The notes beneath the pieces were generated by a model. That model was not told the DNA's origin, did not search any database, and was given only the letters and a program-made list of their open reading frames with translations. The translations under genes and the position numbers were made by a program. 61,186 nucleotides of DNA from NCBI GenBank assembly GCA_937935245.1, contig CALGXX010000010.1:1-61186 (forward strand). Reading direction: 5' to 3'. Position 1 is the first letter of the stretch. Each line of letters starts with the position of its first letter. Positions 40,429-49,591 of this stretch are shown here, piece after piece. The stretch comes from an uncultured Candidatus Saccharibacteria bacterium (lineage in GTDB: Bacteria > Patescibacteriota > Saccharimonadia > Saccharimonadales > Saccharimonadaceae).

Positions 40429-41994
40429 GTGAGAAAAATTAAATTTACCAAACGTTTCTGGATTAAATCAATATCAATCATTTTGCTTTTTTTGGCGGCA
40501 TTTTGTTTAATTGCGGCGCGCTATAAATATATAGTCTTTAAAAATTCGCAAATCGACGAGATAATTTTTTATTTCGTCAACGGATTAGCTGGTGGCAAAT
40601 CTGACAATTTATGGTCGGCCGCCCTACAAAATCTTCCGCTGGTTTTCCTATTATTCGGCGCCTTATTAATCCCGATGTTCAATAAATCGATCTCTTTTAT
40701 CAATCGCACAATCGCCTTCTGTTTGAAAAAAATCAAATCATCACGAAAATTTACCCTGCCGTTTTTGAGATTACGAAATCAAGCAATTTACTCGCTGAGT
40801 ATGTTTTTAATTGCAATTATCCTTCTGATTCAAAGTTTTGGCATCCCTAACTATATTTACGCCCTAACACAATCGACCAAATTATACGAAGAAAATTACG
40901 TCAATCCAAAAACCGCCAAATTGACTTTCCCGGAGAAAAAACGCAACTTAATATACATCTATTTAGAGTCAATGGAAAACACTTTGGCGTCAAAGGCTAA
41001 TGGCGGCAGCTCCGAAACTTCCATCATTCCAGAATTGGAAGAATTGGCGTTAAAAAATACCTCATTCTCAGACAAAGCATCTGGTGTCGGCGGCGCCTTG
41101 CCTGCAACAAACACTGGCTGGACTGTGGCGGGAATGGCTGCACAATCTGCTGGCGTCCCACTGAAAGAAAACTTGGTTGGTGGACGCGACCATAACGCCC
41201 TGGGCGAGTTTAAAAAGTTCTTGCCAGGCGCTTATAGTCTTGGTGAGATTTTAGAAAAACAAGGTTATAATCAAACATTTGTTATGGGCTCTGAAGCAAG
41301 CTTTGGCGGACGCGATAAATTATTAACTCAACACGGCAACTTCAATATCGAAGATTACAATTACGCCAAAAAACACGGAAAAATATCCGAAGATTACAAA
41401 GTTTGGTGGGGTTATGAAGATAAAAAATTGTTCCAATTTGCCCGCGAAGAAGCCTCGCGCTTAGCGACATCAAACAAGCCATTCAACTTGCAATTATTAA
41501 CCGCCGACACGCATTTTACCGATGGCTATTTGGATGAAACCTGCGCTAAAACCTTTAGTAATCAATATGACAATGTCCACGCTTGTTCCTCAAAACAGGT
41601 CGCCGCATTCGTCAATTGGGTTAAGTCTCAGCCATTTTATGAAAATACCACAATTATCATTTCTGGCGACCATTTAGGCATGCAGACTTCATACTACGAC
41701 GAAAAAATTGGCGGAACTAACTATCAGCGAACCATTTACAACACGTTTATAAATCCAGCCATTTCGACTGACCATTCAAAGAATCGTCAATTCACGACAT
41801 TCGATATGTATCCGTCAACTTTGGCGGCGCTGGGAGTTAAAATTGACGGCGACCGATTAGGTCTGGGTACAAACTTATTTTCTGGAAAGAAAACCTTAGT
41901 CGAACAATACGGCGGAATTGAAAACTTAAATTCAGAACTTTCCAAACGTTCCGCTTATTACGAAAATAAGATTTTCACAAAATCCGGCAATTAG
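40429..41994 (+). CDS. LtaS/phosphoglycerol-transferase-like sulfatase-fold protein
   Basis: 521 aa, GTG start. Membrane helices occupy residues about 10-30, 60-85 and 115-135, followed by an extracytoplasmic alkaline-phosphatase-fold domain: LIYIYLESMENT (first metal Glu), TNTGWTVAGMAAQ (nucleophile Thr), SEASFGGRDKLL, NLQLLTADTHFTDGY and IIISGDHLGMQ (metal Asp-His). This matches phosphoglycerol transferases such as LtaS and MdoB/OpgB, which move glycerol phosphate onto envelope glycans or teichoic acids. Fewer helices than LtaS's five. Its 3' end overlaps galE by 4 nt, convergent. Confidence 0.85.
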   Translation: MRKIKFTKRFWIKSISIILLFLAAFCLIAARYKYIVFKNSQIDEIIFYFVNGLAGGKSDNLWSAALQNLPLVFLLFGALLIPMFNKSISFINRTIAFCLKKIKSSRKFTLPFLRLRNQAIYSLSMFLIAIILLIQSFGIPNYIYALTQSTKLYEENYVNPKTAKLTFPEKKRNLIYIYLESMENTLASKANGGSSETSIIPELEELALKNTSFSDKASGVGGALPATNTGWTVAGMAAQSAGVPLKENLVGGRDHNALGEFKKFLPGAYSLGEILEKQGYNQTFVMGSEASFGGRDKLLTQHGNFNIEDYNYAKKHGKISEDYKVWWGYEDKKLFQFAREEASRLATSNKPFNLQLLTADTHFTDGYLDETCAKTFSNQYDNVHACSSKQVAAFVNWVKSQPFYENTTIIISGDHLGMQTSYYDEKIGGTNYQRTIYNTFINPAISTDHSKNRQFTTFDMYPSTLAALGVKIDGDRLGLGTNLFSGKKTLVEQYGGIENLNSELSKRSAYYENKIFTKSGN

Positions 41995-43004
41995 CCATTG
42001 TAACCATTTGGATTATTGCTCTGCCAATTCCAAGCGTCGCGGCAAGCATCTTCAATTGTCAATTCTGCTCGCCAACCTAATTCTTTTTCTGCCAAGCCTG
42101 GGTCTGCATAGCACGTCGCAATGTCACCTGCTCGACGTGGCGTAACTTGATACGGAACATCACGACCAGATGCTTTTTCAAATGCCTTCACCAATTCCAA
42201 AACTGAAGTGCCACGACCGGTGCCGATATTATAGACTTCGTATTCGTTCGGTCGGCCTAAATTCTCCAGAGCTGCCACGTGAGCCTTTGCCAAATCAACC
42301 ACGTGAATATAATCACGCACGCCAGTTCCATCTGGAGTGTCATAATCGTCGCCGAAAACGCTCAAATAGTCTCGCTTACCAACAGCAACTTGTGACACAA
42401 ACGGCAGAAGATTGTTCGGGATCCCTGAGGGATTTTCCCCGATGCGACCGCTCGGATGCGCGCCAACTGGATTAAAATAGCGGAGAGACGTAAATTGCCA
42501 ATTTTGATTTGTCGCAGAAATGTCGCGAAGCATTTGCTCAATCATCAGCTTCGTCTGACCGTATGGATTCGTGGCGGACAACGGCATATCTTCGGTAATT
42601 GGCAATCGAGCTGGGTCACCGTAAACTGTTGCCGAGCTGGAAAACACCAATTTCTTCACGCCAAATTTTTGCATCACATCAAGCAAAACCAACGTGCTTT
42701 CAAGGTTGTTTTTATAGTAAAGAAGCGCCTTTTCAACCGATTCACCAACCGCCTTCAACCCAGCAAAATGAATCACGGCGTCAATTTTCTCAGACTTAAA
42801 TAATTCTGATAGTCGCTGATGATCACATAAATCGAATTCATGAAACGGTATTGATTGACCAGTGATTTCTTCAACTCGCCTCAGACTCTCGACGGATGAA
42901 TTTGATAAGTTATCGACCACCACTACGTTATGATTTGACGATAATAGTTCGATGATAGTGTGACTGCCGATATATCCAGCGCCACCAGTGACAAGAATAT
43001 TCAT
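41991..43004 (-). CDS. galE: UDP-glucose 4-epimerase
   Basis: 337 aa short-chain dehydrogenase-like epimerase: NAD site GGAGYIGSHTIIELL, VVVDNLSNSS, SSSATVYGDP, catalytic NPYGQTKLMIEQ (YxxxK), RYFNPVGAHPSGRIGE and DGTGVRDYIHVVDLA. It interconverts UDP-glucose and UDP-galactose (or the N-acetyl forms) for surface glycans. TATGAT lies 11 nt upstream of the ATG, a short leader. Confidence 0.95.
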   Translation of the reverse strand: MNILVTGGAGYIGSHTIIELLSSNHNVVVVDNLSNSSVESLRRVEEITGQSIPFHEFDLCDHQRLSELFKSEKIDAVIHFAGLKAVGESVEKALLYYKNNLESTLVLLDVMQKFGVKKLVFSSSATVYGDPARLPITEDMPLSATNPYGQTKLMIEQMLRDISATNQNWQFTSLRYFNPVGAHPSGRIGENPSGIPNNLLPFVSQVAVGKRDYLSVFGDDYDTPDGTGVRDYIHVVDLAKAHVAALENLGRPNEYEVYNIGTGRGTSVLELVKAFEKASGRDVPYQVTPRRAGDIATCYADPGLAEKELGWRAELTIEDACRDAWNWQSNNPNGYNG

Positions 43005-43039
43005 ACATTTAACATATCATAAAATGACTATTTATTTTA

Positions 43040-43066
43040 TTAGCACTCTTGCACCGAGAGTGCTAA
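43040..43066 (+). promoter_or_regulatory. CIRCE operator (HrcA site)
   Basis: TTAGCACTC, nine bases, GAGTGCTAA: a perfect match to the CIRCE consensus bound by the heat-shock repressor HrcA. It overlaps the promoter of the ClpB-like gene. Confidence 0.95.
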
Positions 43067-43077
43067 TTTGTTATGAT
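43049..43077 (+). promoter_or_regulatory. Heat-shock promoter of the ClpB-like gene
   Basis: TTGCAC (43049-43054) lies inside the CIRCE spacer and TATGAT (43072-43077) follows after exactly 17 bp, giving a standard sigma70-type promoter that HrcA binding would block. The leader to ATG 43154 is about 70 nt. Confidence 0.8.
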
Positions 43078-43153
43078 AGCTATATCAAATTTCACCATTC
43101 TGTCTTTTGCCGGGGCACAACAAATTAGGACTAAAAATCAAAAGGAGGATTTT

Positions 43154-45301
43154 ATGCCACCAAACATGAATCAAGAAGAAACAACTAAACCACTCGAAAA
43201 ATTTGGTACAGATATAACGGCGTTGGCGCGAGAAGGCAAACTCGATCCAGTGATCGGTCGAGATGAAGAAATTCGACGCACTATGCAGATCCTAAGTCGC
43301 CGCACCAAAAACAATCCCGTCCTCATCGGTGAACCGGGAGTTGGTAAAACCGCGATTGTTGAGGCGTTGGCGCAGCGAATTATCAAAGGCAACGTTCCCG
43401 CTTCGCTGAAGGATAAGCGACTAATTTCCCTGGAAATTTCCAGTCTTCTGGCGGGCGCTAGTTTTCGTGGACAATTTGAGGATCGATTGAAAGCCGTTCT
43501 GAAAGAAGTAGAAGACGCAGCTGGTGAGATTATTCTTTTTGTCGATGAAATTCACACCATGGTTGGCGCTGGAAAAAGCGAAGGCAGCATGGACGCGGGC
43601 AATATGTTAAAGCCAGCGCTGGCTCGCGGAAAATTGCATATGATTGGCGCGACGACGCTCGCTGAATATCGTCAATATGTCGAAAAAGATGCCGCCTTAG
43701 AACGAAGATTCCAGCCAGTTTACGTTGGCGAACCAAGCTTTGACGACACTGTCGCCATTTTGCGCGGATTGAAGGAAAAATACGAAATTCATCACGGAGT
43801 AAAAATCGCTGATGACGCGATCGTGGCAGCCGCCAGATTATCTACCAGGTATTTGCCTGACAGATTCTTGCCAGACAAAGCAGTCGACCTGCTTGACGAA
43901 GCGACTAGCTCACTTAAAATGCAATTAGAAAGCGTGCCAATTGCACTGGATCGTTTGAACAATAGACGCTTGCAATTGGAAATCGAGGAAGCGGCGCTGA
44001 AAAAAGACAAATCCGACCACGCCAATATTCGCAAAGATGAAATTAAGGAGCAAATTGCCGAGATTCGCGCAAAAGCCGAAGTGATTGATAAAAAATGGCA
44101 ACACGAAAAAGACATTTTGCAAACCGTCAACACGGCTACCGAAAAAATGGACAATCTGCGCTCACAATTAGAAATTGCTGAACGCGACGCAGACTTAGCC
44201 ACCGCTAGCCGCATTAAATATGGCGACTTGCCGGAGCTGGAGAAAAAATTAGCAAGCGCCCGCGAGGAGCTAGCGGCAATTCCAACTCACGACCGATTAC
44301 TCCGCGAAGAAGTTACGCCTGACGATATCGCTGGCGTGGTGGCGCGCTGGACCGGAATTCCAGTGGAGCGATTGATGGAAAGCGAATCCAGCAAATTGAC
44401 CAAATTGGAAGAATCAATTAGCCGCCAAGTCATCGGACAAGATCGCGCCGTGGCAGCTGTAGCGAGCGCCATCCGTAGGTCGCGTGCTGGACTCGGCGAT
44501 GTTAATCGACCGATTGGCTCATTCCTATTCCTCGGCCCTACTGGCGTGGGAAAAACAGAAGTCGCGCGCAGTTTATGTCGTGAATTATTCGACGACGAGC
44601 ACGCCATGATTCGAATTGACATGAGCGAATATATGGAACGACACGCCGTAGCCAGATTGATCGGTTCACCTCCAGGATATGTCGGCTATGATCAAGGCGG
44701 TCAATTGACGGAAGCCGTTAGACGACGCCCATATAGCGTGGTTTTGTTTGACGAAATCGAAAAAGCACATCCCGACGTGTTTAACGTTCTATTGCAAGTT
44801 TTGGACGACGGGCGATTGACGGACGGACAAGGACGAACGATTGACTTTAGTAACACCATTATCATCATGACCAGCAACGTCGGATCGCAAATGATTATGG
44901 ACTACACGGGCGACGATATTAGCTCGCTCGACAATCAAATTTTAGAAACACTTCGTGGTCATTTCCGCCCAGAATTCTTAAACCGAATTGACGACATCGT
45001 GATTTTTGATCGCATTCACCCTGAATCGATGCGTGCGATTGTTGACGTGCAATTAGAAAAAGTTGTTCGCCAAGTTAAAGACAGTCGCGACATAACGCTG
45101 AATTTTGACAATAGCGTTCGTGATATGTTGGCGCGAGACGGCTACGACCCGAGTTTCGGCGCTCGACCACTTAAGCGTTTGATTCAAAAACGCGTGCTTG
45201 ATCCTTTGGCACTCGAACTGATCGACGGGCGAATTCATGACGGATATACGGTAAAAGTCGCTGCAGTGGATGATCGAATTGCCTTTACGAATATCGTATA
45301 A
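43154..45301 (+). CDS. clpB: ClpB-like disaggregase without N-domain
   Basis: 715 aa from ATG 43154, preceded by AAAGGAGGA; the longer frame to 43073 lacks support and starts at the promoter. Two AAA+ modules: first Walker A GEPGVGKT with IILFVDEIHTMVGAGKSEG; a coiled-coil middle domain at residues about 380-500 in size and heptad style like ClpB; second Walker A GPTGVGKTEV with VVLFDEIEKAHPDVFN and sensor region FRPEFLNRIDDIV. The amino-terminal Clp-N domain (about 150 aa) is missing, as in the short ClpB isoform. No ClpP-binding loop is evident, so unfolding or disaggregation with DnaK is likely. CIRCE control fits a heat-shock role. Confidence 0.92.
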   Translation: MPPNMNQEETTKPLEKFGTDITALAREGKLDPVIGRDEEIRRTMQILSRRTKNNPVLIGEPGVGKTAIVEALAQRIIKGNVPASLKDKRLISLEISSLLAGASFRGQFEDRLKAVLKEVEDAAGEIILFVDEIHTMVGAGKSEGSMDAGNMLKPALARGKLHMIGATTLAEYRQYVEKDAALERRFQPVYVGEPSFDDTVAILRGLKEKYEIHHGVKIADDAIVAAARLSTRYLPDRFLPDKAVDLLDEATSSLKMQLESVPIALDRLNNRRLQLEIEEAALKKDKSDHANIRKDEIKEQIAEIRAKAEVIDKKWQHEKDILQTVNTATEKMDNLRSQLEIAERDADLATASRIKYGDLPELEKKLASAREELAAIPTHDRLLREEVTPDDIAGVVARWTGIPVERLMESESSKLTKLEESISRQVIGQDRAVAAVASAIRRSRAGLGDVNRPIGSFLFLGPTGVGKTEVARSLCRELFDDEHAMIRIDMSEYMERHAVARLIGSPPGYVGYDQGGQLTEAVRRRPYSVVLFDEIEKAHPDVFNVLLQVLDDGRLTDGQGRTIDFSNTIIIMTSNVGSQMIMDYTGDDISSLDNQILETLRGHFRPEFLNRIDDIVIFDRIHPESMRAIVDVQLEKVVRQVKDSRDITLNFDNSVRDMLARDGYDPSFGARPLKRLIQKRVLDPLALELIDGRIHDGYTVKVAAVDDRIAFTNIV

Positions 45302-45308
45302 TAGATAC

Positions 45309-46193
45309 ATGAGCCAAATTCGCAGCGAGCACTTGGAAAATCATACCAACAAAACCTATCAAGAGCGGATGAACCAAACAGCGTCATCCAAATTCGGAGC
45401 CATCGAAAAACACCTTGGTAAGAACATTAAATTGCTTGATTTCGGTTCTGGTTTCTCGCCAGAATTCATCAAACAAGTGACGCAAACGGGAACTCACTAC
45501 GTAGCCTATGATGTTTCACAAATCGTTCAATCTAGGCTTCAAGAAAATAACATTGATTTTATCACTAAAGAACAACTTGAAAACACCGAAGATGAATTCG
45601 ACATTATCTATATGTCGAGTGTATTTCACGAGTTGATGAGCTATCTATCCCGACCCGAGCGCACTAAAACGTTCGCGATGCTAGATAGAGCACTCAAGCC
45701 CGACGGCACCATTATCATCCGTGATTGGGGTCCCGGCGAGACGTCAAACCTAGTCACGTCTATCGAAGTAGTATCCGAAGATGTCAACGATGAAGTTTAC
45801 ACATGGATCAAAGCGCTTGTTAAAAATTCAGTGATTAGCAAGCCTACTATCGTTTGCGACGACAATGATAATCCTATCGTTCCGTACATCTACAAGGCAA
45901 ATAGCCAAACTATTTACGAAATCATGTTTCACGCGGTTTGGGGGCTGGATTCACTTGAACGCGAATCAAAAGAATCGTACGTTATCGTGGATCACCTTAT
46001 TCACAAATGGATTTGTGCGCCACACGGTTACAAAATAACACAGTCGCGGAATGAATTCGATGAAGCCTATTTGCCACATTTACAAAAATACTTCAAAATC
46101 GATAGTATTCCGTGGCCAACAAAAGTTATTTATGAACTAAAAAAGAGATGTCGCAATAGCACACCGGCAAACTTTATAGCACAACTACCATAA
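45309..46193 (+). CDS. SAM-dependent methyltransferase
   Basis: 294 aa from ATG 45309; TATAAT (45297-45302) overlaps the clpB stop and ends 6 nt before it, so the gene has its own leaderless promoter. Class I methyltransferase features: KLLDFGSGFSPEFIKQV (SAM loop), YVAYDVSQIV, EFDIIYMSSVFHELMSYLSR and LKPDGTIIIRDWGPG. The C-terminal 100 residues carry an unassigned domain (KWICAPHGYKITQSRNEFDE). Substrate unknown. The stop overlaps the next start (TAATG), tying it to the membrane protein and DsbA-like genes. Confidence 0.8.
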   Translation: MSQIRSEHLENHTNKTYQERMNQTASSKFGAIEKHLGKNIKLLDFGSGFSPEFIKQVTQTGTHYVAYDVSQIVQSRLQENNIDFITKEQLENTEDEFDIIYMSSVFHELMSYLSRPERTKTFAMLDRALKPDGTIIIRDWGPGETSNLVTSIEVVSEDVNDEVYTWIKALVKNSVISKPTIVCDDNDNPIVPYIYKANSQTIYEIMFHAVWGLDSLERESKESYVIVDHLIHKWICAPHGYKITQSRNEFDEAYLPHLQKYFKIDSIPWPTKVIYELKKRCRNSTPANFIAQLP

Positions 46194-46795
46194 TGAGTTA
46201 CAACGATAAGCACTACAAACTAACCATCAAATCAGCAATTTTAGGAATCGGCAGAATGCTTGGTCTGCCGAAATATTTCCTAATAACAATTGTCGCGACC
46301 GTCGCCTTCGCCGTGGTAATTTATTTCGCAATCAACGCCAATTTTTACGGACCGCTAATGATGTCGCGCTTACCAATCCTCGATAAAATCGCATTGCTCG
46401 GCTCGATTATTATAGACGTTTTCAAACAAAGTTTCACTTCACCAAATGGCGCGCTGCTTGTGATAGTGTCAATTCTTCAAGGCGTATCGATCGCCGCTGT
46501 AATTTTTACAGCAAAGAATAATCGCGACAATGAAAAAACTATATCTCGACAAGTCGGACTAAGCGGAATCGCGTCAATTGCTGCAACAATTGGACTCGGC
46601 TGTGTTCCCTGCGGAACATCACTAATCTTGCCAATTGTAACCCTGTTTTTCTCAGGAGCTGCTGCCGCCACCGCCGCAAATATCGCCAGCACAATAGTCC
46701 TTTTGTTGGCTTTGCTGCTCAGTTTATTCTCGCTATATAAATCAGGTCAAATTATTTTTATGTACACAGAATTATCTAAACAGGAGAAAATATGA
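46193..46795 (+). CDS. Five-helix membrane protein with CVPC motif
   Basis: 200 aa, hydrophobic helices at about 30-50, 62-82, 88-108, 122-150 and 158-182. A CxxC (Cys137-Val-Pro-Cys140, in GLGCVPCGTSLI) lies within or at the edge of helix 4, next to conserved-looking glycines and a proline. No family is assigned with confidence. The ATG shares a base with the upstream stop, and the following DsbA-like gene overlaps by 4 nt (ATGA). A membrane CxxC protein coupled to a DsbA-like thioredoxin suggests a DsbB- or DsbD-like redox partner. That is inference. Confidence 0.7.
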   Translation: MSYNDKHYKLTIKSAILGIGRMLGLPKYFLITIVATVAFAVVIYFAINANFYGPLMMSRLPILDKIALLGSIIIDVFKQSFTSPNGALLVIVSILQGVSIAAVIFTAKNNRDNEKTISRQVGLSGIASIAATIGLGCVPCGTSLILPIVTLFFSGAAAATAANIASTIVLLLALLLSLFSLYKSGQIIFMYTELSKQEKI

Positions 46796-47508
46796 ATCGA
46801 CAAAAATCATCAGGCATAGCACTTATTTGGGTTCTTTCGGGAATTGTAATCGTGGGAATTGTAGCTTTGTTTATCTATGGAATTGTCAATCGCCCGCCGA
46901 ATCGTCACATTGGTGACAATAAACCGTGGAATGAAAAAATGTCACAAGGATCCGCTGACGCGAAAAACGTGTTCATTGATTATACTGACTACTTTTGTTC
47001 ATTTTGCGCCGAGGTCGAAGCCGCAACCAGCACAGAATTCTTCAAAAATGACTATATTAAATCCGGAAAAGTTCGTTATGAGCATCGCGTAGTAACATTA
47101 TTAAAAGAGATGACCAATAATACTGAAACTGGTGCTCACGCTGCGTTTTGTGCTGCTGATCAAGATAAATATTGGCAGTACACCCACGATATCGTCCCGC
47201 GCATTAAAAGTGATTATTTCGATAAAGGAATCGGCGTAAAAAACGTTGCTGTACCGAAAAAAATCCCTGCTCTTCCACTGGAATATTTCCTGACTTCCGC
47301 TAAAAATGTCGGCATGAATGAATCGCAATTTTCCGATTGTATGACTAAAAAACCGCACCAAAAAGAAATTGATAGCAACACGCAAAAAGCTCTGTCGCTT
47401 GGCGTAAACGGCTTGCCATATATGGTTATTAACGATTATCAAACCAGCGGATTCGTCGGTGGAGAAAACGGATTAAGAAGCATTCTTAAGGCCGGCGACG
47501 TCGAATAA
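46792..47508 (+). CDS. Membrane-anchored DsbA-like thioredoxin, second copy
   Basis: 238 aa. N-terminal anchor (ALIWVLSGIVIVGIVALFIY), then the thioredoxin-like domain: DYTDYFCSFCAEVEAA (CSFC active site, Cys69 and Cys72), ETGAHAAFCAADQDKYWQYT and the cis-Pro loop VNGLPYMVINDYQ. It resembles DsbA/Thioredoxin_4 proteins. Two further cysteines (AAFCAADQ, FSDCMTKK) could pair. Coupled to the CVPC membrane protein, unlike the DsbA-like gene at 24371, which stands alone. Confidence 0.88.
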   Translation: MNRQKSSGIALIWVLSGIVIVGIVALFIYGIVNRPPNRHIGDNKPWNEKMSQGSADAKNVFIDYTDYFCSFCAEVEAATSTEFFKNDYIKSGKVRYEHRVVTLLKEMTNNTETGAHAAFCAADQDKYWQYTHDIVPRIKSDYFDKGIGVKNVAVPKKIPALPLEYFLTSAKNVGMNESQFSDCMTKKPHQKEIDSNTQKALSLGVNGLPYMVINDYQTSGFVGGENGLRSILKAGDVE

Positions 47509-47615
47509 TTATTTGATTTGTCGCGCGAAATTAAGCAAATCCCGTAATAAAAATATCAAGCATCCACTTACGATAAGCATAACGTTTTTCTATTTGTTTT
47601 GCTATCCTTGAATAG

Positions 47616-48734
47616 CTATTCCCACCTGAATAGCTTAATAGCTAAGAAATAGACAGCAAGAGTCCAAGCCGCGATAATTCCAAATTGTGGTAAAACTTCT
47701 ACGAAGGTCGCATGCTCGGTCATGATTAATCGAAAGCCATCCGTAACTGGAGTTATAGGGATAAATTGAGCGACGTTTCGCAACCATTCTGGAAATAGAT
47801 AAAGTGGAAAAAACGTACCAGATAAAAACATCATCGGGAAAGAGATTAAGTTGCTTAATGACGATGACTGATCTTCGTTCTCTGATAACCCAGCAATTAA
47901 TAACCCCACACCCACAGTCATAAATGCAGACAATACAGACATCATTGCAAATAGCGCCCAGTCGCCTCGCATATTAAAGTGGAATATCAACGTCCCAGCG
48001 ACAACCATCATAACCAAACTAAGCAAGGAAATCGTCGTATAATGAATTGCTGTGGAGATGATTAGCTGACCCGAAGTAAATGGCGCTGCACGTAACCGAC
48101 GATATAAACCACGTTTCTTTTCAGCCGGTATTCGGTTAGCCAAGCCAAAAATACCTATACTCATCAAACTGAAAGTCAATAGTCCCGTAAACATGTAGTC
48201 AAACGATTTTAATTGCTCATCACCAATCGCTTTACCAACAGCTTTAAGCGGAGCTTCAGGTTGACCCATCTGACTATTGATACTATTGGTAATTTGATTC
48301 ATCACCGCCACCAGCGCGCCGCCTGTTTGCTCAGAACCCTTGGAGTAAATAACATTCATTGTGCCTGTTGGAATAGGATGATTGCCGTTATTTTTTATCG
48401 CGCCAAAATCACTCGGAAGCTCAATAATACCGTTAAGTTCCGACCGCTTCATCTTTTCGCGTGCGTCATTCATATCTTTAACGTCTTTAATTTTGAGAAT
48501 CGAATCCTTCGAATTTTCTTTGGCATTTTTAACGAAACTTTTGGCAAATTCTGTCTGCGAATTGTTGACAATTGCAATATTAAAACTGGTCGAATCATTA
48601 CTAAAAACTGACCCGAATACTAATAGAAAAATCAGCGGAAAAAGGAAAGTAAAAAATAGCGCCGTTTTATCTCGAACGAAACGCTTTTGCTGAGCGCGAA
48701 CTTGCCCGAATATTCCAATCCAATATTTTTTCAT
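47616..48734 (-). CDS. ABC-2 type transporter permease
   Basis: 372 aa: an N-terminal helix (TALFFTFLFPLIFLLVFGSV), an extracytoplasmic domain of about 150 residues (ELNGIIELPSDFGAIKNNGN), then five helices with SMGIFGLANRIPAEKKRG-type loop followed by LYRRLRAAPFTS and the family's FPMMFLSGTFFPLYLFPEWL. This is the DrrB/YhgE-like ABC2 membrane class for drug, lipid or polymer export. It lies 1 nt downstream of its ATPase gene. The gap 47509-47615 is empty. Confidence 0.88.
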   Translation of the reverse strand: MKKYWIGIFGQVRAQQKRFVRDKTALFFTFLFPLIFLLVFGSVFSNDSTSFNIAIVNNSQTEFAKSFVKNAKENSKDSILKIKDVKDMNDAREKMKRSELNGIIELPSDFGAIKNNGNHPIPTGTMNVIYSKGSEQTGGALVAVMNQITNSINSQMGQPEAPLKAVGKAIGDEQLKSFDYMFTGLLTFSLMSIGIFGLANRIPAEKKRGLYRRLRAAPFTSGQLIISTAIHYTTISLLSLVMMVVAGTLIFHFNMRGDWALFAMMSVLSAFMTVGVGLLIAGLSENEDQSSSLSNLISFPMMFLSGTFFPLYLFPEWLRNVAQFIPITPVTDGFRLIMTEHATFVEVLPQFGIIAAWTLAVYFLAIKLFRWE

Positions 48735-48735
48735 A

Positions 48736-49497
48736 TTAATCCCGAATTGCCTTTCCTGTTAAATCAATAAACACATCCTCTAAGTTGGCTTGCTCGACAA
48801 CTTGCTCTTTCTTAAAACCGCGCGCTAATAATTGCTGGATGAGATTATGCGGCGTATCAATTGTGATAATCTTACCGCTATCCATAATCGCCAGACGATC
48901 ACATAATAATTCCGCCTCGTCCATATAATGCGTCGTCAAAAGAATCGTAATTCCCTCGTCGCGAATTTCCTTAATCAAATCCCACAAATTTCTACGCGCC
49001 TGCGGATCAAGCCCCGTGGTCGGCTCGTCCAGAAACAACACTTTCGGATTATTCACCAATGTCGAAGCAATCGCAAAACGCTGTTTTTGACCACCAGAAA
49101 GCTGCTCGACATAATTCTTAGCCTTTTCCGTCAATTGAACCTTAGCAAGCAGCGTCTCGGTATCAACTGTCCGACCATATAAACTACCAAACATCTTCAA
49201 TTGTTCACGCAAAGTCAGTTTGTCATAAAAAGCCGTCGACTGAAGCTGAATGCCAATTATATTCTTAATGTCCTTAGGTTTCTTAGCGACATCTATGCCG
49301 TCAATTGTAGCCGCACCACCATCAATTGGCCTGAGCGCTTCCAGCATTTCCAACGTTGTTGTTTTACCCGCGCCGTTAGGGCCAAGAATCCCAAATATCT
49401 CGCCTTTTTTAACCTCAAACGACACGCCGTCGACCACGTTATTTCCATCATAAGTTTTAACGAGCTTATCGACTTTTATAATTGGCTCAAATTCCAC
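48736..49497 (-). CDS. ABC-2 exporter ATP-binding protein
   Basis: 253 aa, GTG start at 49497 after AGAGAGGAATTTACGGA. Walker A GPNGAGKT, signature LSGGQKQRFAIAS, Walker B KVLFLDEPTTGLDPQARR, H-loop LTTHYMDEAELL: the DrrA/CcmA-type subfamily. It powers the adjoining ABC-2 permease. The C-terminus ends in the usual NLEDVFIDLTGKAIRD. Confidence 0.92.
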   Translation of the reverse strand: MEFEPIIKVDKLVKTYDGNNVVDGVSFEVKKGEIFGILGPNGAGKTTTLEMLEALRPIDGGAATIDGIDVAKKPKDIKNIIGIQLQSTAFYDKLTLREQLKMFGSLYGRTVDTETLLAKVQLTEKAKNYVEQLSGGQKQRFAIASTLVNNPKVLFLDEPTTGLDPQARRNLWDLIKEIRDEGITILLTTHYMDEAELLCDRLAIMDSGKIITIDTPHNLIQQLLARGFKKEQVVEQANLEDVFIDLTGKAIRD

Positions 49498-49591
49498 TCC
49501 GTAAATTCCTCTCTGTTGTAATTATAGTAAAACCGGTCTTCACTTATCATCAATTATAACAAAACCAAAATACTAGTGCTATACTTATAGT

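Noticed and set aside
40377..40481. N-terminal extension of the amino-acid binding protein
   Set aside because: It would run through its own TATAAT and into the coding start of the divergent LtaS-like gene.
43073..43153. N-terminal extension of the ClpB-like protein
   Set aside because: It would begin at the promoter -10 box next to CIRCE and shows no Clp-N similarity; ATG 43154 has AAAGGAGGA.
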